This document shows, one piece after another, positions 1-9,004 of a stretch of DNA of 64,000 nt. Origin of the DNA: Collybia mongolica (lineage: Eukaryota; Basidiomycota; Agaricomycetes; Agaricales; Clitocybaceae); contig JAAXNY010000005.1 of NCBI GenBank assembly GCA_013420905.1, forward strand, positions 1,736,001-1,800,000, in the 5' to 3' direction. Both the position numbers and the translations under genes were made by a program. The first letter of the stretch is position 1. Each line of letters begins with the position of its first letter. The notes below the pieces were generated by a model, which made no database searches, was not told the origin of the DNA, and saw only the letters and a program-made list of their open reading frames with translations.

Positions 1-616
1 CTGTGTCATCATTAGTATCCATATTCCACTTGTTTCCCTCATCCTCATCCTCCTTGCTGCTCTTGTCACCTTCCCCAGGGATGAACTGTTGAGTAGGATC
101 AGGCCCCCATCTTTCCTTGCCAATTTTGTTGAGATATGCTGCAATACGATGAGAGCGGCGTGGATTGGATAACCCATAATGGTCTTCATGGTGTGGCATG
201 GCTGATGGTGGTGATAATTCGTGAGAGTGAACATTTGATGGTCCTGCCTTGTTATCCGTTGGATAGTCAATGGGGACTAATTGCGATTGGGGGTCCTCAA
301 TGTGCATGTTCTCCTCCCAGTCAGCATGAGCATGACTCTGGGATTGTTGATTGGTGGGCGGGCGGAATCCAGAGTTTGGTAACCTTTGTCGGGCAGGTGT
401 AGCACGTCCTATAATTTGTTGCTTCATGGTGCAGCCTGAAGACTTCTTTCGAGGGGCTTTACTCTTAGCCGTTGAACTTGTTACCAGGAGATTGTTTTGC
501 TCCAGAACTGCTGCAGTGAGATTTGAGCGCCCTTTGCCAAGTAGGTGCTGTGCTTCAGTCTTACGGTGAAGTCTCTCGCCACAGCCACATGCGCAAAGGC
601 GTTGTTTATTGCCCAT
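1..616 (-). CDS. Plavaka-type transposase, N-terminal part, cut by window edge
   Basis: An open frame runs from ATG at 616 to the window edge (about 205 residues). It begins with a short zinc-knuckle-like stretch, CACGCGERL, followed by a basic, low-complexity region and then SLSNPRRSHR-like sequence (here GLSNPRRSHR). The right-hand transposase at 12286 starts the same way (CTCGCHKMV, later SLSNPRCSRH), which identifies this frame. The catalytic region would lie to the left. The gene diverges from the SPT5-like gene at 1005, with a shared promoter region of about 390 bp. No stop codon interrupts the visible part, so this copy may be less decayed than its cargo. Confidence 0.68.
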   Translation of the reverse strand, partial: MGNKQRLCACGCGERLHRKTEAQHLLGKGRSNLTAAVLEQNNLLVTSSTAKSKAPRKKSSGCTMKQQIIGRATPARQRLPNSGFRPPTNQQSQSHAHADWEENMHIEDPQSQLVPIDYPTDNKAGPSNVHSHELSPPSAMPHHEDHYGLSNPRRSHRIAAYLNKIGKERWGPDPTQQFIPGEGDKSSKEDEDEGNKWNMDTNDDT

Positions 617-1004
617 GGTGTCTAAATGTCTTAAGTATATAAATAGATTAGTGATAGATAATGAGTTGTGAATGGCCAGACACACCAAGGTTAACATTCA
701 GAACCTCACCACACCCTGCTATTGTTGTTTCTGATGTACAACCCGATCCTAATGGGCAGTACCCCACTGTTCAATATTGCCCTCCCCAATGAACACCTTG
801 ATGAAGTGGCGGAACGCCGTCGTGCATGCCTGCAACAATGTTCCTAGGTTTCCTACTTCATTTAATTATTAGTCAATGTATTCCTTTCAATAATGATCAT
901 GTTCAAATTGTATTGAAGTTCTTATTATGACTACATATTCTATATACTAACTAATAGAAATTTGTATTGACTTACCAAGGGTCTATGAGGAGGCATATCA
1001 GATA
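617..1004. other. Divergent spacer between transposase and SPT5-like gene
   Basis: This interval separates the leftward transposase start from the rightward SPT5-like gene. It contains short open stretches, including a 43-codon frame from 660. In another frame around 770-845 a basic stretch containing EHLDEVAERRRACLQQ resembles the pre-NGN region of SPT5-like proteins. It may therefore include a decayed first exon of the SPT5-like gene. No clear TATA box or other element was identified. Confidence 0.35.
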
Positions 1005-3296
1005 GATGGTGGTGGTTTGGGACAAAGAGCAAAACCATGCAGACATCGAATTGGATGACCTACCCATCAACACCATATGTGGTCCAGTTGATTTGGATTA
1101 TCCATTGCTAAGGGTCCACTGCACTGTGAGTCTTCACCACTGCATTTTGTGATACCTCTTACAGAAATACCTTATTTTCCGCCTCCAGCTGGGGAGGGAG
1201 GAGGAGGCCGTTATTTACCTCTTCCAGAATGCACTTCCAGTTCACAGGTTGCAATCAGCATTCACCCAAGATGCTATACAAGGCTGGTTTTACATTGAGG
1301 CTGCCATGAACACTGAGCTTTTGACACTTCTATATTCAGCCCCAACAATAATTTGTCCCCATGATGGTCTTTTTGGGATTAGGACAGAGGAATGGACACA
1401 ATTGCTGGATATGGAGACGCATGGAGGGTCTCCATCAATTGGAGACTGGGTCACAGTCAATCGGGGGCTATACAAAGGGGACATTGGATATGTTCTGTCT
1501 ACTGAGAACTGGGGGAAAGCTACCCTCCTTTAAATTCCCTGTCTCCCCCACTTCCCTCAAAATAAGTCCTCTTCCTCTAAGAAAAGGAAATGACCTCTTA
1601 CCCGCACAAACCCTGCCTTATTTGACCTTGGGATGGAGGTCAACACCATGGCAAATTATCCCAATGCGCGCGTTGAATATAGAGAAGATGGAACGGCCTC
1701 TGTCTTCAATTGCATATTCGACCACTCCCTTGAATGTCGAACTTATCATTTCCACTCAATTTCTGTCCCCATTGACACCAAATGATATACTTGACAAATT
1801 CTTAAGATCACCCCACCCCCATATTGCAACAGCACAATTCCCTTGCCCCGCGGAATGGAAATTCTTCGAAGGTGAAGAAGTGGTGATCAAGTTGTCAAGA
1901 AACAATGGGATTATCAAAGCTATAGGAACTTGCTCTGTGGAAATAGATCTTATGAATGGGGAGGGTCAAAAGATGTTCCGGTGGTCTAATGTGTGGAAGT
2001 ATATAGCTCCGGGCCACTTTTTTGAAGTGCAGAGGGGCCCTCTGCAAGGGGAACAGGGATGGGTGGTAGGGGTTGAAGAACAAATGGTCTCTATTACCGA
2101 ACGGCTGGAACAAGAGGTACATGAGGATTTCGTCCTTCACAACACACTAAAGGTAACTAAACAGTTGATATATTTTTGAGTAACTACTAATTAATGTCCA
2201 ACAGCCAAATGAAGTCCATAGGAATTGGATCAAAGTTATCAGCCCACCGATTACACTCCATGGACATGCTCCAGTATCAGGTGACAAATTGACAGGCCTT
2301 ATGAAGCGCAACCATACACCCTGGAAAGGCATGGAAGTCATAGTTCAGAAGAAAGGTCACACAATGAGAGGTTACCATGCAGTTGTCCAGGATGTTCAGC
2401 AGTTGCAGGAGACTTTGAGTGGCCTCAAAGTAACTGTGCAATTTATGCACCTCAACCCAGCAAATCCCTTCACCAAGCAGGTTCTGGACTACAATGATAT
2501 TGTGGAAGTGTGGTAAGTCATTTCATATCTACTGATAGTCAGCTTGGCCTCATTTTCATTAAGCTCTCATCGTAAATTATATGACTTCACCCCCACCAAA
2601 AATAAAATATTTACACCCCTTCCTGCTCATTTTATCACAAATCACCCACCAGCAGCCTCACAGCCTATCCCCGAGCCATCCAGAAGTGGCACTCCAATGC
2701 CCGACTTCCACTACCTCATGCCAGCTTGGAATCCATTGTCAAGGACTCCACTCACACCGCTCCCACCCCTCGAGGCTGGGCCAAGTACCCAGATATATTC
2801 CCCACTCCCTTCACCACAGCCGCAAGGCCCTGTCCACCCACTATTAGACACGCGGCTGGTTGGTTGAAAGGTGAAAGTGCTGGTCACTGAAGGGAAATGG
2901 AAGAGCAAGGAGGTAGCCGCTTTGGTTGTGGAGACGGATGGAGAGTTATCCATCTGTTCCACGCATTATACCACTTCAGAATTCTTGTCACCAGAGCAAG
3001 TTACTCTGAAACATCCCAATCCAATGTGCAACAATGGCTTGCTTCTTGTAATTGAGGGCAAGCATTGTGGTAAATGTGTCTGGTGAATTCACCATCAATA
3101 TGATGGTGACAATGCATTTGTTCTTTTAGCTGTGATCAACTGGACAGAGGATGGCCATGAGAGTTTATTGGAGGAGCATTTTGAGCTCAATCCCAACAAA
3201 CTCTGTGTTGGTATTGAGACTAAGGATGAGAAAGCCTGTGGTGGTGAGCTGATGGCTAGCCTTTGTGAGGAGGCTCGAAAAACTCGCGCAAAATAA
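1005..3296 (+). pseudogene. SPT5-like NGN/KOW protein gene (copy A), decayed
   Basis: Reading across frames gives an NGN-like domain (LLRVHC, GREEEAVIYLFQNAL, FYIEAAMNTELL), then GDWVTVNRGLYKGDIGYV, which fits the first KOW motif of SPT5. Further KOW-like segments follow: KYIAPGHFFEVQRGPLQGE at about 2000-2040 and GMEVIVQKKGHTMRGYHA at about 2330. A proline-rich linker leads to a C-terminal domain with KHPNP and GLLLVIEGKHCGK. SPT5/NusG proteins clamp RNA polymerase II during elongation. Introns at about 1128-1190, 2152-2203 and 2514-2560 look normal. A stop follows ATLL at about 1531, the frame shifts several times, and a TGA precedes IHH at about 3085, so this copy is probably dead. Copy B (9005-11461) is its inverted partner and confirms the frame order. 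Confidence 0.7.
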
Positions 3297-3427
3297 GTAG
3301 GGGCACTATTAACATAATCCTTCTATAATATATACATTGCTTGATAATTGACATGCCCACATCCTATCCTAAGTATGACTTAATTTCTGTCATTTACTCT
3401 GTCTTCCTTTTTCTATTATCCTACGGC

Positions 3428-3940
3428 CTAGTTTACTTCCCTGCTGCCTTTTTTGTTGGAAATTGAAGTTAAATACTGGGTTTACTAGACTTCCACCTTC
3501 AACATGTATATGTATTGTAATATGCTTTTCATGATCAATTATACAACCAAAATGCAGTTAAGTGTTGCACATACCTTGTCTTTCACAGATTGAATAATGC
3601 TGACTCCCATTTCCCCCTTGCCATCCTCAGAGATTTTCCTGGAATTCTTGACATGATTATTATCACCTGCATCCAATGTTCAGCCTTAGTGCTACTCGTC
3701 GAATTGATCTATACCTATTTCTTTGGTTGTACTGGCCTCCCTACTGGAGGCGTTGGAACAATACGGAACCCACCCAACATATTCTGGTAGCCCAAGTTGA
3801 TTTTCTGGACCAATGGATTGTTCGCGGTCAGAGTCTGTTTTGGGCTCTGTCACACTTTCTATGGTGTTGTGGCCATCCTTGTCAATGCACAGACTCGCAA
3901 CGCCACTGTGAAGTATTGAGGAACGAGACATGGTAGGCAT
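3428..3940 (-). CDS. Transposon cargo gene X, left copy
   Basis: The first exon starts at ATG 3940 and contains an acidic, Ser/Thr-rich N-terminus followed by ENQLGLPEYVGWVPY. Gene X in the right element has QNQLGLPENRAWLTEY at the equivalent point. A second exon (about 3585-3680) reads DNNHVKNSRKISEDG and ends with SVKDK, matching DDNKKSNVSKADIRSEK and PSEKK of the right copy. A last small exon ending KKGSREVN-stop near 3428 is tentative. No known domain was recognised. The protein is short (about 130 residues), hydrophilic, acidic at the start and lysine-rich at the end, which suggests a nuclear role, but that is inference only. Confidence 0.5.
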
Positions 3941-4281
3941 GAGGTATGTGTTTAGGATAACAAGCTATAATTTTACTAACTCAAATAACACTATATGTGA
4001 TTTCACTACTCTATGGGTGTCTTTTCCGACACTTGTTCAGAGATCTGTGGAGCTGCGATAGCAAAACCCTCTGCCCCAATATCCGACATTAGAACTCATC
4101 AAGCGACAATTAAGTGAATTGGAGTCGGAATTCCTCATTCCGACCCTTGCACTAGTGTCAAGATTTTGTGTTTTCCGCTTCTGCGTCAATAGTGCCTAAC
4201 CATGGAGCATATCCATGGTCAAATTCTTAAGGATGCAAGACATCTCTCCTCTCCCTCAACAACTCAATTCTCACAATCCTC

Positions 4282-5184
4282 ATGGCTAAATCCTCAGCAT
4301 TGAAAGTCAATAAGCATGGTGGCAAGGTCAAGTCGGGGTCAACTCCTGCCAAAAATAAAGTATTAGGTAGTTGCCACTTCCTCTAGTAGGATGATTTCAC
4401 TAATTGTATTACACCTGAAGTGGCACAGACCATGACCCTACAAGCTAAGCTGAAGAAACTACAAGGTACCTACATCCAATTTATTTCTTCTTCAATGTGC
4501 GCTCAACTTCATCAATACCATCAGCCAAGAACAACGCCCTGCGCAAATCCACCACTGCAAAAGAGATAACATCGGACTTGATACCACAGCCAGTGTGCGG
4601 CTCTAGCAGAAAGAAATTTAACTTACAGTTTGCAATGTGTTTAGAAGATGACCAGGATTTATATACATCAATTCGCATAAGTTTCATTTTTATTCACAGA
4701 ATCTATCTGATTATCTATAGTGTTCTGTTCGTGAATTGACTGCCATGGCAGGGATTGATTACACCCTTTCATGGCACTGACAACCCAAACCAATAATAGC
4801 CTGAATAATTGCTGTAGTAAGTCTCCTGTTATTTACCCTCCCTTTGACTAACAAAGTTGTCAGGCTCGAAAGCACCACAAGTACCTGAACCAATTTGCCC
4901 ATAGCTGGCCCGTCAAGGAATTTATAAAATACAACCTCAAAAACAGGTGCGCCTATGCTCATTGTTGCGGATATCTACCACCACCCTTGACACTCGCCAA
5001 TAACACAGATGATGATGATCAAGAAATGGAAGCAGATGAGGATGGAAGTGAACATGGCGAGAGTGATGACATGGACACAGCCATAGGAAATGGGGACTGA
5101 GAGGATGGGGATGAGGGCAAGGGCAATGAGGATGGGGATGAGGACATGACAGGTGAATCAGACCTAGAAGAGGAGAACTTCTGA
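4282..5184 (+). pseudogene. Transposon cargo gene Y, left copy, decayed
   Basis: It starts MAKSSALKVNKHGGKVKSG, parallel to MAKTTTSKGSTQAGKLMSA of the right copy. Later segments also align: EVAQTMTLQAKLKKLQ, then LQFAMCLEDDQDLYTSI, then WPVKEFIKYNLKNRCAYAH, CGYLPPP and an Asp/Glu-rich tail. The right copy has WPVKEFIKSHLKNKRAFAC and CGYL. Stops interrupt the frame between the conserved blocks, and one lies inside the acidic tail (about 5098). Some blocks may be separated by introns, but the tail stop cannot be explained that way. Family unknown. The conserved core with an acidic C-terminus resembles small chromatin- or DNA-associated proteins only in a general sense. Confidence 0.55.
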
Positions 5185-5264
5185 GTAGGAGAATTTTCCA
5201 AAATATTCTAATTGATAAACCATACAGATACCATATTTTTTTCATATATAATTGGATTTTTTTG

Positions 5265-6576
5265 GCACTCTAGTGGATGACTTTCATTTAGAAAAGGCTA
5301 TATTTTAGGCAATATAATTATTGCATTCAGTGGATGAATGTTTCTTGCTCCCCAGTCTGAAAAATCCCCCGAAAATTGTTGAAAATCATCCAAACTCAAG
5401 GGTATGAAATTCATTATGAGCAAGGGGATGAATTGAGAGCCATAGAATTAATCTAGTTATGGTGAAGAATTCATCCAGAGATACTGTAGCTAATCCCACC
5501 TTTAAAAGTATGAAATTCATTCTAAGACAAGGGATGAATAAAAGCCATTTATTTAATCCAGTTTTGGTGAAGAATTCATCCAGAGATATTTTAACTAATC
5601 CCACCTTTAGAAGTATGAAATTCATTCTGAGGAAAAGGATGAATAAAAGCCATTTATTTAATCCAGCTTTGGTGAAGAATTTATCCTGGGATAACATGGT
5701 TAATATTGCCTTTAGAGGTATGAATTTCATCCAGGGTATGAATAGTGGATGAATCTAAAGGTGCTGACTTGGGACATTCTATGGCTTGAATTCAGCCAAT
5801 AAAATACATACTTTCAAGGGGGAAAATCATCTCTTTTTACCTACCCTAAGGGTTGAATTTCCCAATATTTGTAAATGAAATTCATTATATTTCTGTTGTT
5901 ACCATGGGATGAAATTTATACTTTATAAAGATGACTTCCCACTGCTTAAGTAAGGAAAGAGGGGTTGTAAATTCATCCTCTATGGAGCTCACAGTGATTA
6001 TAAGTACTCAATATTGAATACAATTTAGACTCAAGTACATAGTATGGACCAATAGTACTAGTCATATATATATATATATAGGTCAATTAACACAGTCATT
6101 TCATACTACATATAACACTTCATTCTAATCTAACCAAAATCTCAATTTCTTCTTTTCTAAATGATTCATCTAAGGCAGTAAAGTCATCCCATAAACCCAC
6201 TATTTGTGGGATGAAATACCTTCTATGCTGAACTTAAATCATCCCACATATTCCACCTTTTATGGGATGAAAGTTCACTCTCTAATAGATTAAAATGATC
6301 TAATAAAACCCACCCATTATAGGATGAAATTCCCCTCTTTTTCACTGGATTAAAATTGTCCCATATAATTCACCTCTAATGGGATGAAAGTTCACACCAC
6401 TAAGGGATGAAAATTTCTGAAATTATCAGAGCAGAAATTCATTCTCTCAAGGGATGAAATATCTGGGATGAAGTTTCATCCCAATTTCATACCCTTTAGA
6501 TTCATCCACTAAACTTAGGAAATGCTGCTTTCATCCATTAAGTGGGGGAAAAACCTCCCCCACCAGGTGCACAGTG
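5265..6576. repeat. Subterminal repeat region of left transposon
   Basis: About 1.3 kb is filled with dispersed copies of GGATGAAATTCAT, TTTCATCC and TGGGATGAAATTC in both orientations, which form the palindrome-like unit GGATGAAATTCATCC. The region has almost no CpG and no convincing gene. It lies between gene Y and the element terminus at 6576. Dense subterminal repeats are a hallmark of CACTA-type elements, where they bind transposase. The same motifs recur at 6577-7100 and 15960-16280. Confidence 0.8.
5394..5750. repeat. 105-bp tandem repeat, about three copies
   Basis: A unit containing TGGTGAAGAATTCATCC, TAATCCCACCTTTA, GTATGAAATTCATTCT and GGATGAATAAAAGCCATTTA repeats with a period of 105 bp. 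Equivalent points fall at 5448, 5553 and 5658. The first two junctions are nearly identical and the last copy is more diverged. Because 105 is a multiple of three, long open frames run through it on both strands, but these look like by-products of the repeat. Confidence 0.8.
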
Positions 6577-6590
6577 CACTGTGAAACTGG
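6563..6590. repeat. Abutting terminal inverted repeats of two transposons
   Basis: CCAGGTGCACAGTG (6563-6576) ends the left element and CACTGTGAAACTGG (6577-6590) begins the right one. Together they form a perfect 14-bp palindrome, CACAGTGCACTGTG, at 6570-6583. The right element closes with CCAGGTGCACAGTG at 16267-16280. In outward reading the three termini match as CACTGTG, two or three variable bases, then CTGG. No spacer or target-site duplication separates the two elements here. Confidence 0.72.
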
Positions 6591-7100
6591 AAATGGATGA
6601 AATTCAACCCATATTTCATCCCCTTAAGTAATGAATTTAACACATTAATATATGAATTTCATCCACCCAATAATCACACAATATAATGAATTTCATCCCA
6701 AAGATGTATGAAAAAACACCCTCTGTGGAGGGAAAAAAAGGAGGAAAAACCCCCCCTTAAGGTATGATTTAGTGGATGAATTTCATATGAAATTTGTCCA
6801 TATTCATACCCCTGATTGTTGAGGCTATGGGATGAATTTCATTCCACCATAGGTGGAAAAAACAACCATTATGGGAGGTAATTCCTATCAATATGGGATT
6901 AATTTAATACCTTGATGGGTGAGAATAGCAATGTTTTTTGGGGTAACATTACTGCCAATTCTTGAGGCTATGGGATGAATTTTGTACCATCACAGGTGGG
7001 AATAACAGCCTTTGTAGGGATGAATTTTGTACCATTTACATTACTTAAATTCATTCTTTGTTCCCTGTTATCAATAAAAATACTTCATCCATTTTGTACA
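6591..7100. repeat. Subterminal repeats at left end of right transposon
   Basis: Repeated GGATGAAATTCA, GAATTTCATCC and GGGATGAATTT units fill the space between the terminal repeat and the 3' end of gene Y. No gene was seen. Motif and density match the other two subterminal blocks. Confidence 0.75.
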
Positions 7101-7155
7101 GTTAAGGTTTAACATTCATAAGATCTAAGATATTGTAATTTGAATGCTCTCTTAA

Positions 7156-8052
7156 CTAGAACACCTCTGATTCATATCCCTCATTCTGGAGTTCCTGATC
7201 ATTATTCTCCTGGTCCTCATCCTCCTCATCACTACCTTCCTCTTCATCCATATCATTATTCTCATCCTCTTCATCTCCCACCACTCCATCACTATCCATA
7301 CTGCCATCCACCATATTACTAGGTTCCTTGAGGTACCCACATCTACAAGCAAAGGCACGCTTATTTTTCAAATGTGATTTTATGAATTCTTTGACAGGCC
7401 AGCCATGAGGGAACCATTTGAGATATTCGTGCCGAGTTTGAGCCTGAAATAATCATATAAGATACAAGGGAATGAAAACAAAAAGAAACTTACCACACTT
7501 ATAATTTGAGCAATGACGGGGGTAGGTTGTTTGTGCCAAACAACTGCATAGTCGAGCCCAGCATTACCAACCAGACTGCGAACACAGTGCTGTGATTTGT
7601 TAGAATCATGTATTGAGATTAGTAGTGAAAAAACCTACCCAAATCGCTCCATATAATTCCTTATCATCCTGAAGCTGCATTGCAGCCTGGAGACAGAATC
7701 CATTTCCAGCGACGCCGCGCAGAGGACGCAGAATAAGTTTCCCCACTTTTTCTTTAGCATGAGCAGCTTTGTGGAAGGTAGTGAGTTCGGCTGGTCAAAT
7801 TAGCATAATAAAGATAAAAAAAATTAAACAGGCATCACCTTTCAGTTTCTTGATTTGAGCTTGCATGGCCTTCACTCCTGATGTATTTACCTGTGTAGCT
7901 GGTCATAAAATATATAAATGATCTAGTTCTATGAGATGAATTTAAAGATAAAGTAAACTTATACCTGTTGAAGCCTTTCTTTTGGATGCATTTGAAGCTG
8001 ACATCAATTTGCCAGCTTGCGTTGACCCCTTAGATGTAGTAGTTTTTGCCAT
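7156..8052 (-). CDS. Transposon cargo gene Y, right copy
   Basis: From ATG at 8052 the inferred protein has: a basic Ser/Thr-rich start (MAKTTTSKGSTQAGKLMSA); a short helix (VKAMQAQIKKLK); a core with TTFHKAAHAKEKVGKLILR, GNGFCLQAAMQLQDDKELYG and LVGNAGLDYAVVWHK; then HEYLKWFPHGWPVKEFIK, a two-cysteine stretch ending CGYL; and a very acidic tail ending ESEVF. Four or five introns with GT-AG ends separate these blocks (for example about 7451-7492 and 7621-7638). No stop lies inside the coding blocks. The family is not one I recognise. The same block order in the left element shows selection or common descent. It is convergent with the element end and divergent from gene X. Confidence 0.6.
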
Positions 8053-8315
8053 GAGAAGATTGAGATAGACAAGGGGGATGTTGAGAAACACAGAAAATAG
8101 TGAGCCTTTATAAGATTTAAGTTTGAGTAAGTTCGGTCCCCAAAGAGAAATCGACATAATTACCACAAGTGTTGAGAAAAAAATTTAACCATGGGTCTTG
8201 GGGCGGGTAGTAGGGATTCTCCATATCTGGCTTGCTCAATATATTTGATGCTTGGGGAATGGGGAAAATTGCACATATAAAAAAGTGTCAAAGTCAAAGG
8301 GAAATTCACAACACA

Positions 8316-8922
8316 ATGGCCATTACTCTCATGTCTAAGTCTCTGAGTGCCTCAGCTTCCCATCACACCAAACAAAATGACAATGTTTCAGGTGACATTG
8401 TGGAGAGCACAATGGAATCTGAGACTGAGTCGGATTGTGGGTCTTCTGACAGTGATGTCTTCTTTCCTCTCTTGCCACAAAATCAGCTCGGTTTGCCAGA
8501 AAATAGAGCCTGGCTTACAGAGTACCACAATGCTGGATCCTCAAGTCATGAATCCACTATATCAGCAGAAAACGGTAAGCAGTAATTTGATTCTCTTCAT
8601 GACACTGAAGTGAGACATCTTACCCAGATGACAATAAAAAATCCAATGTTTCGAAGGCAGATATAAGGTCTGAAAAGTGCAACATGAATATCAGTAGTAT
8701 CCATCCGTCTGAAAAAAAGGTATGTAACAGTACTCACATGAATGATTAATGATAATGTCTCATCAAAATTTAACAACAAAGATCATAATTCAAATCAGTA
8801 TTGAGGGTGGTAGTTTAGTTAACCCTGTATTTAATTTTAACTTCCCAGTAGACAAGAGTAAGGGAAAAAAGAGAAAGAGGGAAAGTCAAGACAAGGGGAA
8901 GGGGAACAAGGTGAACAACTAA
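8316..8922 (+). CDS. Transposon cargo gene X, right copy
   Basis: From ATG at 8316: MAITLMSKSLSASASHH, an acidic patch with ESETESDCGSSDSD, then QNQLGLPENRAWLTEY and a Ser-rich end before a GTAAGC donor at about 8576. A second exon reads DDNKKSNVSKADIRSEK to PSEKK, and a final exon (about 8851-8922) is DKSKGKKRKRESQDKGKG and ends KVNN. The tail is a plausible bipartite nuclear localisation signal. Shares block order with gene X of the left element (3428-3940). Function unknown. It is divergent from gene Y with about 260 bp between starts, so the two may share a promoter. Confidence 0.55.
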
Positions 8923-9004
8923 ATTATGATATAGAGCTAATTACTAAATTACAGTATGAAAAAAAGAGGCTGAGTTTACAAGTGGACTAATACTATGTAC
9001 AATC

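Larger units (their letters stand above)
1..6576 (-). mobile_element. Left Plavaka/CACTA-like transposon (5' side outside window)
   Basis: This element is oriented so that its transposase reads leftward off the window. Going right it carries a transposase N-terminus (-), an SPT5-like gene (+), gene X (-), gene Y (+) and about 1.3 kb of subterminal repeats. It ends at 6576 with CCAGGTGCACAGTG. The same 14-bp end closes the right element at 16280, and the roughly 100 bp inside each end are nearly identical. Each end reads CACTGTGCACCTGG from outside, like CACTA-type termini. The far end is not in the window, so length and target-site duplication cannot be judged. Assignment to Plavaka/Tnp2-type elements comes from the transposase of the partner element. 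Confidence 0.72.

Noticed and set aside
5386..5752. Open frames on both strands with repeated peptide units
   Set aside because: Created by the 105-bp tandem repeat, whose period is a multiple of three; no start context or domain.
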